Below, piece by piece: positions 22,642 through 35,547 of a stretch of DNA of 64,000 nt. Position 1 is the first letter of the stretch; the number at the start of each line of letters is the position of its first letter. The notes beneath the pieces are model-generated. The model had not been told where the DNA came from, did no database searches, and worked only from the letters and a program-made list of their open reading frames with translations. The position numbers were made by a program, and so were the translations under genes. Source of the stretch: Gordionus sp. m RMFG-2023 (taxonomy: Eukaryota; Nematomorpha; Gordioida; Chordodea; Parachordodidae); the NCBI RefSeq assembly GCF_954871325.1, contig NC_088777.1:46353366-46417365 (forward strand), given 5' to 3'.

Positions 22642-23544
22642 AAAATTTTGGTATATATATGAAATTTATGGAATTAAATAAAATCTACATTTATATTATT
22701 ATAAAATAATATATTATTTATTAGTTTAATTTTATTAATTATAGTAAATAAAACCTGATAGAATTTTTAAAATTCTCTCTCTTTTCATGATCTAATTTTT
22801 ATTATTTATTAAAAAATTAATTTGATTTCTATATTTAAAAAAAAGAGTAAAAAATTAACAAACTAATTTGATTTCTTTATTAAAAAAAGTGCCAAAAATT
22901 AATAATTGATATTATTATTAGCACCCTACTCTATTTTATAGTAGTGATATTAAACGAACCGATTTAGCCAAAACAGAGGTCCAAACCTTTCTGCTAACTA
23001 TGAGCAAAATCTTCAGGCTTACATAATATTATTTTGGCTAGATCTTACTCTAGTCATTTTTTGTCTTGTAACAACACTATTAAAAAGGTTGAAATGGTTG
23101 AATGAACATAATAAATTTTTACCACTAGAAGAGATTTAAAAAAAAAATTCTCATATGTTAAAGAAAGAAAGAAAGAATTTTAGTTTTTTTTTTAATTTTA
23201 AGTAAAAACAAAAAATAAATTAAATAAATTGTAATCGCTCAGAAGTGTCATGAACAAAGTGACCCGGAAAAAACCCCGGTAAAAAAAGACACCGGATAAA
23301 AATACCCAAATTTTAATAATTTTCTTAAATATTAAGAAAAATTAAGAAAAAGGGGAACGTTTTCAAAAAAAATTTAAATTCTTTATAACACCTATATTTC
23401 ATTCTTCATTAAAATAAGTATTTAGCTGATGGTAATGCGCAGTCGATGTAGATTTTTTCCCAAATTTTTATAAAAAACCATGCACATACATGGAATTCTG
23501 ATAACTGAGTGGCCTGCTATTTTATAGGGGCAGTCAACCTATAT
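22642..23544. other. 5' flank of R7
   Basis: No gene was seen. The stretch is colinear with 2890-3775 and 34692-35547, including the MITE at 22942-23079. Confidence 0.55.
22942..23079. mobile_element. Degraded copy of the TAGTG...CACTA MITE
   Basis: Same position and ends as 3088-3262 but with internal loss. The right duplication TTAAAAAG remains at 23080-23087, while the left one is mutated. It was inherited with the duplicated block. Confidence 0.65.
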
Positions 23545-23750
23545 CAGAAACCTGCAGGGCCGAGCCAAATTTTATATTTTTAAATACCCAGACCGGGTCG
23601 AATATTTTATAAACCAAATATTTTGAATCGCAATTATTATCTCTAAAAATTAATAAAATATCTTTTAAAAAAATCAGGGTCGGCCAGAGAATATAAAATC
23701 CGAACCGGGTCAAGACAAAAATTTTTTTTGGTAACTTCCGCAGCTCTCTG
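23545..23750. mobile_element. GC-rich foldback MITE, complete
   Basis: A 206-bp element with ends CAGAAACCTGCAG and, inverted, CCGCAGCTCTCTG. A perfect 8-bp target duplication, ACCTATAT, lies at 23537-23544 and 23751-23758. The interior has CCGGGTC-type words interspersed with A/T runs. The same 8-mer precedes the copy at 3776. Confidence 0.85.
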
Positions 23751-23866
23751 ACCTATATTAATTCTAAAATTTTAATTTTCAAATTTATCATTAATTTATT
23801 TCCCTAAATGATTTCACCACCTTCAAATTACAATGATTAGTAAAAATGAAAAATACAATTTCTACT

Positions 23867-24752
23867 CGTAGCACAAATGGTACCAACAGGCTTCATAATA
23901 GCCGAGGGAGTTCATCAAGGGTCGGCTCTCAGCCCCCTTCTCTTCATAACAGTAATAGATATATTAGCACAGTCTATACCACAAACAGTCCCGTGGAATA
24001 TGATATTTGTAGATGATATTGTGATGCTTGCCAAATTCAAGGATGAAATGAAAGAAAGATTAGTGAGCTAGATAAATATGCTAGAAAAGCACGGATTAAA
24101 AATAAATAGAGAAAAGACGGAGTATATGGTGATAGGATGGGATGAGACAGAGAGCATTGATATAAATGAATGGCAGATATCGGCAATTGAAAGCTGCAAA
24201 TATTAAGGCTCCACTATACAAACAAACGGCACAATAGAGAAAGAGATAAAGAGTAAAATTAATCAAGGGTGATTAAAATGGAGATCTTTATCTGGAAGTG
24301 CTCTTTGACAAAAGATTCCCACACAAATTAAAGGGAAAAATTTACAGTTCCATAGTACAACCAACATAATTTGGAAACATGGCCAACCAAAGAATCAGAC
24401 GAGATAAGTCTACAAATAATGGAGATGAGAATGCTGAGGACCATTGCTGGGGTAACAAGAAAGGATAAGGTGCGAAGTACAAGAATACTAGGATGTTTAA
24501 AGGTAGTGCCTATTAAGACTAAGATATGGTAAAACAGACTTAGGTGGTATGGGCATACAATGAGCATAGATATGAGCTACATAGGAAATAAGGTTGAGAG
24601 TTTGGAAGTGATGGGTAAACGTAAAAGAGGAAGGCCAAAACTTGGGGCCATAAAGTTAGAGCAACGAGATAGTATGAATAACATAAAGTGAAGAGAGATA
24701 TTGAAGGAGCTTACCACCAGAAAAGTTGAAAGCTAAAAGAGAAAAAAAAAAC
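23867..24752 (+). mobile_element. 5'-truncated RTE-type LINE copy
   Basis: It begins within the reverse transcriptase domain at the point equivalent to about 48713 of the longer copy and runs to a short A-rich tail. The reading FTIAEGVHQGSALSPLLF-like segment (here FIIAEGVHQGSALSPLLF) and the region ending in the active-site motif are present, but the motif reads FVDD where the longer copy has FADD. Several stops and frame changes follow. 5' truncation is the usual LINE insertion outcome. It is a dead copy. Confidence 0.85.
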
Positions 24753-26146
24753 TAATTACTAGCACTATTATACCAATCAATGTTCAATTTGCTCAGGATA
24801 TCCAGCGCATTTTCCAATTTCATTTAAGGTTGTTTGAAAAGCTTTACTCAATAATCCTTTGCCAAATTATTTTATAAATGATTTTAATTTTGATTGTGTA
24901 TCAACGTGATTGGGGTTCAAAAATTTCAATAAGCAAAAGTAAATTTTAAAAATGATTTTCATAAATATGAACCTCTGAAATAGCCCCAAACTCTCAATAC
25001 TTTAAAATTTAGTTTTATGGTAGTTTACACCTATTTTTTGTTACAATAAAGAATAATTTTATAAAGAATAAGGTTTATTGGATAATTAGAACCTTTATAT
25101 TTTTTTTATAAATTATAGTTACTTTTGAGAGTAAAAAACAATATAATGTGTTACAAAAATTTTATATGTGGCCGATAAAAAAATTATAGCCGCATATGCA
25201 TAATATAGTTCTATATTTTTGATTAAAAGATTTAACTAATAGAGGCTGAGTACTCTAGAAGAAAACTTTAAGACCGCGAGAACCTCAGGTTTATAAGATC
25301 CCCAATCTCCTCTATCAAAAAAATACTATTGCATATCTACAGATCTTTCGCTTTAGAAAATGTTAAGGGATAATTGATTCGGAATCTGTTTTAGAAATGC
25401 ACACATTCTAAAAGATCTGATGTATATCATATTTGATATTTCAAAATTAAATTTATTTTGAAAAAATTTCTTTTTATGTATCCTTTATAGAAACCGAAAA
25501 AATAGTGCGCATCCATCACGATTTCCTCTTTTTAACCTTCACCTTTTCGTGGTTTAAGTTCCTTTAAAATCTCTTTCCATTTTGTATTTCATTTTATTCA
25601 ATTTATATTTACGCGCTATAAATTTCTCTACAATGAGTAATCAAGCAAAAACCTGTTTTTATTCCTAAAAAAATATCTGCATCCATTTGTCATCTTAGCA
25701 TTCTTTTTTCTGGCTTCTTAAATATCAACCAAAAGCTCTTTCTTCGATAGTTTTTAATATCACGTGAACGAGCTTTAAAGTATATTTTTTAAAAGCGAAT
25801 ATTGAATCTCTTGCGATGACATAAAATTTGAATAAACTTTTTTAAAAATAAATTCTAAATTTTTTTTATAAATATCTTAAAGTTTCCTCGTGGCATAATG
25901 GTCAAGAAATTCTCCACAGTATATATACAAACTATAAAATTTATCTTCAAACGTTCTAGCTGAGAACATTTTAAAAAATATTGAAGTCATATTATAAAAA
26001 TATCTAGCCTCAATTAAAACTTTTTTTTTGACTCTACTCAAAATAATTTTTTCTTTATTATTCAGGTATATAAGAGGTGCTAGAACAAACCACTTTTTTC
26101 GTCGATAACTGCTGCACCCTTTTGACCCTTGGGATATGCTATATAT
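24753..26146. other. Unassigned AT-rich DNA
   Basis: I recognise nothing here. A 103-codon minus-strand open frame (25877-26188) has no recognisable domain and ends inside a MITE, so I do not call it a gene. Confidence 0.4.
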
Positions 26147-26270
26147 CAGAGACCTGCAGATTACCATTTGCTCTGTCCGACCCGGCAAGGATTTTTATTT
26201 AAAAAATTATTTTCGGCCAGGCTCAGACCTGGTTTTATATTTTCGAACTCGTCTCGGTTATGAGTTGAAT
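26147..26270. mobile_element. GC-rich foldback MITE, left part
   Basis: The copy starts CAGAGACCTGCAG and continues with CCGACCCGGC-type words. No right end was found before 26272, so it is partial. Confidence 0.5.
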
Positions 26271-26271
26271 C

Positions 26272-26457
26272 CTATTCAGAAATTTTCAACTTAGGAATTA
26301 TATCTTCCAATTCAAGATCTTGTTCATTTGTAATATAAGATGATGTTGACAAATCATCTTCCAGCAAAGGATCATAATTGGCTTCTACGTCCAAGCTCTC
26401 TATAGCAGCCTCAAATATATCACCCTCGGGGATAAGTGTAGTTATATCTAAATGCAT
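26272..26457 (-). other. Short acidic open frame, doubtful
   Basis: Sixty-one codons beginning MHLDITTLIPEGDIFEAAIE, strongly acidic (many Asp and Glu) with one central LLEDDLS patch. It sits between foldback MITE pieces, so it may be a leftover transposase N-terminal part or chance. I recognise no family. Its composition is unlike the neighbouring random frames, which is the only reason for listing it. Confidence 0.2.
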
Positions 26458-27197
26458 ATTAATATTAAAATCATTTCATGTTACATGTTATTTTTAAACA
26501 TCTAATTAGAACCTCTCCCTAATGATTAAAAAGATGATAATTTTTAAATAAAAATATTAATATATATGTAATTAATAATAAAATTACTACTTATGTTTTT
26601 AGCAAGTTTTGATAACCAAAAATATCAATTAACATTTTGGCGAGAAAATGATACGAAAAAATTGATTTTTTATAACTATAATATGATATAATGACATATG
26701 AAACAAAACGAGTTAATGATAAAATACGAAACAGCTATTATTAAAAATAATCAATGGCCATTTTTAATTCCTATAAAATACTATTGAAAAATTATGATTC
26801 CAAAAGTTATCCATGAGCGCGAACGGGTTAAAAAAGAAAAATTAATCTCATAAACAGATTTTAATAATTGATTAGTTGTAATATTGTCGGATCGAAATTC
26901 TTACATTTTTTTTCTAGAATAGGGGTATTTTTCAGAGACCTTCATGTGCCGGCACGGCTCCCAGAGGGGTTACCTTATAGTAGTGTACTACATCGTGCTT
27001 AATTTTTTTAAGCCTGGCTTGGACCTTAATTTTTTTAAAAAAATTGTCCTGCTTAGTTCGATCCTGAACGGATTTATTTTTATTTGTCCCGAAAATCCTA
27101 CCCGAAATAAAAATACAAATTATTTGCCAGCCTGTCTTGGTCCGAATTTATTTAAATTTAGGAAATTTAATATTTTTTTGATTGTAAAAATAAATAT
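26458..27197. other. AT-rich DNA with a MITE left end near 26936
   Basis: A CAGAGACCTTCATG start at 26936 with GCCGGCACGG following looks like another partial foldback MITE. Nothing else was seen. Confidence 0.4.
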
Positions 27198-27404
27198 CCG
27201 AGACCTGTAGAGGTACCAGGCAGACTCGGTCCGCTTTTAAAATTTTTTAGGCCTGGTCCGATATTTATTTTTGATTTTTATAGCTAATAATAGCGATTTC
27301 AAATATTTGGCTTTAAAATATATGGTCCGGCCCCGGCCCGGGTATATTTAAAAAAATTAAAATATGGGCCGGTTTAGGCTTAGGGCTGGGCCTGCAGGTC
27401 TCTG
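27198..27404. mobile_element. GC-rich foldback MITE, complete
   Basis: A 207-bp copy with ends CCGAGACCTGTAG and, inverted, CTGCAGGTCTCTG. A perfect 8-bp duplication, ATAAATAT, lies at 27190-27197 and 27405-27412. The CCGGCCC-type inner words and A/T spacers are typical of the family. Confidence 0.85.
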
Positions 27405-27840
27405 ATAAATATTAAACAAATAAAAAGTATATACCAATTTATTTGACAAAATGTAATGATATCAATTTTAAAAATTAAATCTGACCTGGCCCGGTCCAAA
27501 TTTTTTTAAAAAATATCAGGCCTGACCCATAATTTGCAGATCTTTATAATATATCGCAGGCTTGGGCCGGGTTTGGGTTTTTAAAATTCTTCTGTGATGG
27601 GTTTGGCTAAAATTTTTAATTAGCTTATTTTAAGTATATAACAAATCATTGTAATTTCAATACGATCATTTATCCCACTATACTATCCTACATTCCTTAC
27701 AGATTGCTAATTTTATTTTATTTAAAATCACAAATTTAGTATCTTACTTATACTTAACAATAACTATAAAATTTAAGATAATAAATATTAATTATATTTT
27801 AAGGGATCCTATTTTATTAACAACAACATGTTATATATAT

Positions 27841-29232
27841 CAGGGATTGAACCCTTCGACAAAAAAAAGGGTTCAGGTCCGGGTTCGGGTACAGGAATAA
27901 AATTTAAAAGGACCCGGGTCCAGGGAACATAAAAATAATGACTCAAAATAATATTTTTTTAAAATTCATTTATGCGTTAGGAATAAAAAAATATGGACTA
28001 AAGACTCAGCCGTGCTCAAATAGATTATATTGGGTTCAATATATACATATATTCATAATTTACAAATGAAAAATTTAAAAATGATATAATTTATATTTTA
28101 AATGATTTATTCTCGCACAATCATAATATCTTCTAAAATATCATCTTTGAAATTTCCACGTAAAGTTAGACAATATATATTTCAAAGATGAAAATTTACG
28201 TTCTACCCTTACCTAAAATAGATAGTTATCTTTATAAAATTATTGTACTGGTGTCGCCGGTACAGCTATGAAGATTCTAAATAAGATATATAATTCTGAA
28301 TATATTAAAGAATTTTCTTCCTTAATATATTTATATCCTTATTTATTCTCTTAACTTCTGAGAACTTTACTAAAAGATGCAATATGTATTTTTTGATCCT
28401 CCTTTCTATCTGTTGATAATGATTTTTTTTTCTCTAGCTCAAAAGTAAAATTTCAAGATCATCAATGTTGCTATCATTATTATTATTATCAATACAACCA
28501 ATAGGTATTGTCGTAGCCTCCAATATATTGTAAATAATGGAGTTTTGCTTATGTCATAAATCCTTAAGATGGTCTTTATAGAAGCATACACAACACTATT
28601 TTGCAAATATTGTTGCTCTCGAATTTTAATGTTTTCTAATATTTCATATAAAAAGGATTGTAAATTTTTCTAAATTTAATCGGCATCTAATCCATATGCC
28701 TAAATCAAATAAACATAATTGTTCTGATTGTAATCTTATTAATGTTATTTTTAAAGGAACTAATGCACTAGTAAGGTCCTTTATTTGGCACCAATCATCT
28801 TCCGACAAAATGACTTCACATGCTCCTATAATAAAATCATAAATATTTCAAACTTAATAATCGTTCTAGCATCATACAAATTGAGGACCAACGTGTTGGC
28901 ATTATCATTTAAATTATAATTTTATACTACAAAATAATTCACTTTCAAAAAAATCAACTCTACATAGTATATTAATAAATTTACATAATAAATTATTATT
29001 ACACTGGAAAATAATTTATGATCTCAATCTCTAAATTAAATGGAAGTTCAGGAAGAAAATTGGAAGAAAAACGCGAAGATAAAATAAATATTCCACAAAA
29101 AAAATTAATTAAATTTAAAAAAATTTATATTATTTTTTAAAAAAATATTTTTATTTTTAAAAATTTTTATGACACCTAGAACCCTTGGACCCTCCACTTT
29201 AAAAAGGGTCCGGGTTCGGGTTTACATCCCTG
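27841..29232 (-). mobile_element. Degraded hAT transposon (CAGGGAT ends)
   Basis: Ends CAGGGATTGAACCC and, inverted, GGGTTTACATCCCTG lie between 8-mers ATATATAT (27833-27840 and 29233-29240). The duplication is weak evidence on its own because the surroundings are TA-rich. On the minus strand around 28905-28720 the reading MPTRWSSICMMLER matches the hAT motif PTRWNSTY.ML. Downstream, a CEVILSEDDWCQIKDL stretch matches the region after it. Stops and missing sections show a dead copy of 1.4 kb. GGGTCCGGGTTCGGGT-type words mark both subterminal regions. Confidence 0.82.
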
Positions 29233-31580
29233 ATATATATAAAATATATATATATGTTCAGCTGCTTTTATGTAGGTCTAATAATCATGGTTATTCTAGG
29301 TAAAAAGTAAAATGCATCAATCTATAACTTTTGGCGGATAAATTTTTCATACTTTTTAATAAAGTTTTTTGTGGAAAGTAGGGTCTTATCTAGTCATAAA
29401 TGCAAATCAAATTGATAATAAAATTTTCTTCTTATTATTCAATTAAATATGATAAAGCGATTGTTGATGATATATTATTTTTAAATGATAATTTGATGAT
29501 ATAATTTAAATTTTTATCAATATTATATAATTGCTACAGAATATTTTATTCCATTAGTCAGGGGGCGTCACTAGCCCTAACAATTTCAGGACAAAAAAAT
29601 ATTTTAAAATTATTTTCAAAATAACCCCTTTCCTCTTTTTTTTCCAGCTATTATACAAATTTTGTTAAGCTAACATCTAAAATTACTTCTTTTTTTATAG
29701 CTATAACATCAAAATTACATTTGTTATTTAAAAAATTTAAAATTTAAAGGGGGTCTCTTCAAATACAGGGGGCTTGAGCCCCTGCACCCCCCAGTGATGC
29801 TACTGCTTGGGTCGGGCGTGTAGAATATTTTTTATAGTTAATGGCAGGGGCTTACAGATTTTTTTACGTCGGACCTGGACAGGGCTTGGTCATTAAATCA
29901 AGGCCCTTGAAAGTCTGGTATTTTTGTATGATGTCTTTTTGTCCAGAATATTCCTGTTCGGGATTTGTTATTTTTAATTTCAAAAGGTTAATCATCTTAT
30001 TTAAAATTGACAATTGGCTGATTGTTATATATTTTTAAATCCTTCTTTTTGATTGTTATATATTTTTAAATCCTTCTTTTTTGCAAAATAATATAGCAAA
30101 ACAATAGTTATACTCTTTATTTTTAAATAATATTTATTTTATAACACAATAATTTGAAGGTTAATTTTATAATTAGGAAGTTACATATAGTCAAATTGCA
30201 TAACTATAAATAAATATATATAGTAATCGATAATGTAAAATCAGAGAATGATTAAATATGTGCAGTATTGTCTTCACATATGCTATCACTGGGATCTAAA
30301 CATAAGGTACCCTCATGGGCTTTGAATGATCAGGCTCAGTCTGTATTAATTCTTTATTGGCCCAGGCCCATATTTAATATTTTAAAAAAAATTCAACCCG
30401 ATAATAAGTTTCAAAAAAATTTGCCAAGCTCATAATCAAAAATTTAATTTACTGTATTAGACGAATTATTTAAGTGTATTAAGGTAATCATTTTGGTTTG
30501 CAATACTGAAATTTATTATTATTAAAAAAAAAAATTCCAAAATTTTTGCTAAATTTAAATTAAAAAAAATTTCAAAAATAGGTCAATTAGAAAGTATAAG
30601 GGCCAGATATGGCCATGGACTGGCCCTTGAATGTCTCTGGTGTAAATATTGTAATAATAAATTTACAATTATGCAAATTACATGATTGTAAATTGTTCCA
30701 AATTAAATTTATTTGCATTTGTGTTTAACTTATAAAAGGAACATAGCGTTTTTTATACATGTCTTTTCATATAACCATTTTGTAGTAATCAAATATTAGG
30801 CTAAAAGCCTGGTTAGCCATTTTGGAGTTGGCCAAAGCTAGATGATTTAACAACTCTAAATTATCTCTTACGCATCTACATCATGCCTCAAATTTTTCCG
30901 AAGGAAGGTTGAGAGTAAGCATCTAAGAGGAATGGGGTGAAGTAAAAATAAACAATATTTGTAGATGGGGGGCAAAATTATAGGTAAAAAGGACTGAATT
31001 TATTAATAGAATATTTATTTCGATTTTAATGTTGGAATTAAAATTAAAATCATTTTCATTTTCAGATAACATTTAACAAAGTTTAACTATATACAAGCAC
31101 TGGCAAATCCCAACTGAGCCCAACTTCAAAGCAGGTTTGGTGCATTTTATATTTAAATCATAATTTAAATTTATGAAATATAAATTTTTTTTTATTTATT
31201 AAAATATTTATAATAACATTTAAAAAAATAATAGTAATTAAAATATTTTTTTAAAAATTTTTTACAAAATAATTATAACTATAATAGAATATTAAATGTA
31301 ATTAGAAAAATTACACAACTTTTTTTCGTATTCATTTATTAATTTATTAAAATTATCTGTCGACGAAGGTTACAATTAAGGGATTGAATGTAACTCTGTA
31401 CCAATGTTGCATCCCAGTTTGGTTGCTTATATGATAGTAATATAAGCAGAACCCCACTGTTTTCGTAGATAAACTATAAGGGGTGCTCAATAAATTAAGC
31501 ATGGATATTGATGATGAAAGGAAGCTTAGTTAAATTGGGTAAGATAATACAAGTTATGTTTAGAACAAATCAAGTCTAAC
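29233..31580. other. 3' flank of R8 and repeats
   Basis: No gene was seen. The stretch is colinear with 3940-5620: the block near 29800-29960, the foldback GGCCCA repeat near 30340-30620 and the standard receptor 3' flank from 30660. A 31-bp direct duplication lies at 30020-30081. Confidence 0.5.
30020..30081. repeat. 31-bp direct duplication
   Basis: Two adjacent units beginning GATTGTTATATATTTTT; the equivalent place in other blocks has one. A recent local slip is likely. Confidence 0.8.
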
Positions 31581-32717
31581 TTAAGTTCCTAATATATATC
31601 TACCATATAAATATCCTAGTTTTTCCGACATTAAACATCTAAGTGTGGGGTTACCGAAAATTATTAGATATGGATAAATGAAATGCTTAAAGATTAAGAA
31701 TAGATAAGCCAGTATGTAATAATCAGAATAACAACTTTTGTAGAAAATATTGTACTCAATCGTAAGGGATATCATTATCATAATGGGTATTGAAAAAAAG
31801 AAGGTGATTGTACTCAACACGCTGGCGATAATGGCAAAATTACGTAGCCTTGTATTTCTCATTGAAGTTACATCTCGATACATTAGCATCTAAGTCAATG
31901 TGAGTGGTGACAGGAATAATTGTCGATGCCATATATTTATCCTTTTTATATATAAAGTACCAAGTTTGCAAATTAAAGATCATTATAAATACGCAGGGTA
32001 ATATGATAGCCACCATCAACGTAAATATATAGTATACGCTGTAGAAGGCTTATAAAATTTTACATTCTCCCGTAATAGAGTATTTCCTTTTCAAGATGTT
32101 TTGGTCATTTTTAATAAGATAAATATTCTTGTTAAATAGATAAGGTAAAGATGTTATAATGGATGCCACCAATATGGATAACATTATAAATCCGTCCCAA
32201 TTTGATTGATTCTTTATCTAAGAATTGGATCATATAAAAAATGGGATATTTAATCGCGATAAAGCCTCTTACAGACATGGCGGCCATCAGAAAATGGGAT
32301 AAAAACAAAAAATTGTAAATTAATATTTGTCGACATTTGGCGATTAACATCACTTCCAAAAGATTCATTTCGTCGTTAAAACACATTCTATGCATCATAG
32401 TGCAACCCAATAAAATCTGAAAGCGGTGATAATACAAATTACAAGACTTAAAACATGTATCCAGATCAGGTAACATCTGCACTGGTAGGTGTAAAGTGAT
32501 TTAAGCAATTTGGCAAAAGAACCTCTAGTTCCGGGTAATAAAGCATAGAGAACCAGAGCGTTTCCTAGAAATCCGATAAAGGTCAACAAGCCGATAATGA
32601 TTAAGTATGGTCTTGCGGGATAAGTAAGAGGCCCTACAAATTTTTATGGTTAAGGGTCAAATCTGTAAAATTTTTAGTTGAGACGCTATCGTTAAAAATG
32701 GTGAATATGTAATCCAT
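31581..32717 (-). pseudogene. Receptor pseudogene R8, subfamily A
   Basis: A full-length copy by homology, from an MDYIFTIFNDSV start at 32717 to a GRYILGT end at 31581. The frame is lost several times: near 32630 in the N-terminus, near 32400 in the first extracellular loop, near 32212 through a GATT duplication just before helix 4, and between 32130 and 31890. The GATT duplication is shared with R10. The open remnants retain MSVRGFIAIKYP at the end of helix 3, with Gly instead of Ser. Confidence 0.85.
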
Positions 32718-34027
32718 AATCGTAACTGCGTAGTTAACATTTATTGAATAAATATAGTGAACTGATATAAATGTTTATATAATAAAATAATACATTATTT
32801 AGGTTGATTAATTTTAATTATTAATTAGTAAAACCTGAAATGATTTTATAAGTTAATTTTCTAATTATATTATTTTTTAAAAATTATTTAGATGTCTTTG
32901 TACAGTATAAAAATAAATGAGTCAAAAAAAATAATTAACAATTAATTAATATAATATTACTTGCTTACTATTTTAAAATGAAGTTTTAAATAGTTTATAA
33001 ACATAATAACGCGTTACCCCCAAAAATAAAGGAAGAATTCGCACTTGTTATTGCTTAAATTAATTATACAGGGTTTCCCATTCAAAAAAATGTTAAAAAA
33101 ATTAAGAGTTTTGATCAAAAAAGGTCAGTCAAAAATGGAAAAGTACCAATCGCAAAAGGAAAAAGTTCGTTCAAAAATGGAAAAGACCAGTCCTTTCTTT
33201 CATCAAATATCAAATCTAATAATTTTTTTACTTCGGAAATCCTTTTTTTTATTTAATGTTTGCTCTATTGTATATTAATAATAAGACAAAAAATGATAAA
33301 GATACTGTTATGTTATTGTAAAATAATATATTTTAATTTTCAATTGATATGTAAATGTTTATTTTTTTCTGTATAAGGTGTTAATTTCATATTATATTTT
33401 GACTTTACATGCCCATAAATGTTTTTTATTTTGAGGTGTCAATTCAACATATTACCGATTAATTTATTTGACCAAGTATATATATGACTATGTATACAAT
33501 ATGATTATTGAATTTTAAAGAAAATAAAAAATTAAATTCGTTTATTTTATCTAAATATTATCGACTGAAACCCCAACGTTAGTGCAAGTCCCCCCCCCCC
33601 CCCCCTTGCAACAGGGTCTTACTAATCTAATAAACATAAATTTATAGAAATGTTTTTTAGAGGCGGAATTAAATTGGGTGTGGGTCTTTGTAAATCTAAA
33701 ATGCTCATCTTTAGACCAAGTGAATATATTTGCGTTATTGTGTCGAATAATAAATATATTTAATATATAGCGCATATTATAATTCTCTGAAGCTTTAATC
33801 CCCTCCCCACACCGTGATATTTCCCTGGTTTATGTATTGTAAGTGCTAAATACTCATAATTCCTTAAATATAAAGTACTATACTATAACTATAATTATTG
33901 AAAATTAACTTCCTGCGAAGTTTACATGGAATATATAAGGTATATATTATAATATAATAGATGTATTCGTTCTATAAACTATAATAAACAGAAGGAAAAC
34001 TAGAATTGTTGAGATAAAACAAATTAT
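32718..34027. other. 5' flank of R8 and subfamily B-type 3' flank
   Basis: No gene was seen. The first 550 bases are an upstream flank with a degraded motif (ACCAATCGCAAAAGG near 33148). A 16-17-base C tract lies near 33590. The segment at 33610-33960 matches the 3' flanks of R12 and R13. Confidence 0.5.
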
Positions 34028-34440
34028 GTTCTAATTGATCAAACTATCTTAAGTTAGTAATATATCTACAATTTAAATTTTTTATTTTTTCCGAAATTAA
34101 ACTTTTAAATGCTGGGTTATTGAACATGTTTAGATAAGGGTAAATAAAATGCATAAATATAGCAAGAGATAGGTGATCATGTAATATAGCAACTTTTGTT
34201 CAAATGTAGAAATTGATGGATAAAATTACTCAACTTTGTATTTCTCACTTGAATATATTTCGATACAATAGCATCTAAGCCAATGTGAGTGGTGGCAGGA
34301 TTAATTTTTGATGCCATATATTTATCCTTTTTATATATAATGAGAGTTACAAAACGGGTCTCCAAAAGAATCCTTAATTACAGGAATAACTTTCGATGTT
34401 ATATATTTGTCCTTTTAGTCTCAAAACTGTGTAATTTTGG
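34028..34440 (-). pseudogene. Receptor relic R9, truncated chimera
   Basis: Only the part from loop 3 to the tail survives, with a second loop 3 fused to it near 34345 as in R7. The 5' part is lost where a foldback MITE (34446-34691) begins. Frame breaks are many. Confidence 0.65.
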
Positions 34441-34445
34441 TTGAA

Positions 34446-34691
34446 CACCTGCAGAGGTAGGATTTACATTTGCACGGCCCAGCCCTACTTTTTTTAAAAA
34501 AAATTTTCAGGCCTGCACGGATTTTAAAAAAAATATATTATACTTATTTATGATTTTTATAACGAATATTGGTGATTTCAAATATTTGGACGGCCAGTTA
34601 TGGATATTTTTTTAAAAAAATTTTCAGACCCGGCCTGGTCCGGGTATATTAAAAAATCAAGGTTCGGGCCGGGCTGGGCTGCAGGTCTCTG
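34446..34691. mobile_element. GC-rich foldback MITE
   Basis: The right end GCTGCAGGTCTCTG is intact and the left end (CACCTGCAG) has lost its first bases. The interior is typical of the family. It abuts the broken 5' side of R9. Confidence 0.7.
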
Positions 34692-35547
34692 CTACATTTA
34701 ATTTAATATAGTAAATAAAACCTGATATAATTTGTAAAATTCACTCATTTCATTATCTAATTTATATTATATATTAAAAAATTAATTTGATTTCTATATT
34801 AATTCTAAAAAAAATAAAAAATTAACAACTAATTATATTTCCTTATTAAAAAACGTGCCAAAAATAAATAATTGATATTAGTACCCTACTCTATTTTAAA
34901 AAGCAGTGATGTTAAACCGCCCGATTAAGATTTTGGCCAAAATAATATTATGTAAGCCTCGAGATTTATCAAATAGAAGTCTGAACCATTCCCATCTATG
35001 AGCAAAATCTCTAGGCTTACTGGCTAAATCTTACTCAGGTCGTTTTTGTCGTGTAAGAATCCTTTTAAAAGGTTAAAATGGTTGCCAAAAAAGATTTTAA
35101 AAAATTCTCATGTGTTAAAGGAAGAAAGAATTTTAGTATCCAAATGGAGAGAGTTAGAAGGTCAAAACCCCTTCCCGAAAAAATATTATTTTTTTAATTA
35201 TAAGCGAAAACAAAAAATAAATTAAGTAAACGATAATCGGGCAGAAGTGTCTGAACAAAGTGACCCGCAGAACTACCCCGGTAAGACATCGGACAAATAC
35301 CCAAATTTTAATAATTTTCTTAAATATTAAGAAAAAAGGGGAACGTTTTCAAAAAAAATTTAAATTCTTTATAACACCTATATTTCATTCTTCATTAAGA
35401 AAAGTATTTAGCTAATGGTAATGCGCAGTCTTTGTGGATGTTTGTACAAATTTTTATAAAAAACGATGCACATATGTGGAGTACTGGGAAAATGTTTAGA
35501 TGTTGACTCATTGGATGGCCTGCTATTTTTTAGGGGTAGTCAACATT
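34692..35547. other. 5' flank of R9
   Basis: Colinear with 2890-3775 and 22642-23544, including a decayed MITE at 34904-35062. No gene was seen. Confidence 0.5.

Noticed and set aside
25877-26188. 103-codon minus-strand open frame
   Set aside because: No recognisable domain, biased toward AT-driven codons, and its 5' end lies inside a foldback MITE. Its end region (near 25885) faintly resembles a tRNA A box but has no B box.
26936-27197. Plus-strand open frame and CAGAGACC start
   Set aside because: The open frame is a reading of MITE-like sequence. The MITE itself lacks a right end, so it is noted only within the surrounding stretch.
33045-33278. Lys-rich 77-codon open frame in the upstream flank of R8
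   Set aside because: It is a reading of the imperfect GTCAATC/AAAAGG repeats present in all receptor upstream flanks; the homologous flanks do not keep the frame.
33586-33605. Long C tract as a possible centromeric or telomeric signal
   Set aside because: It is a single homopolymer within a receptor flank; similar tracts elsewhere belong to transposon ends. No telomere or satellite repeat was seen.
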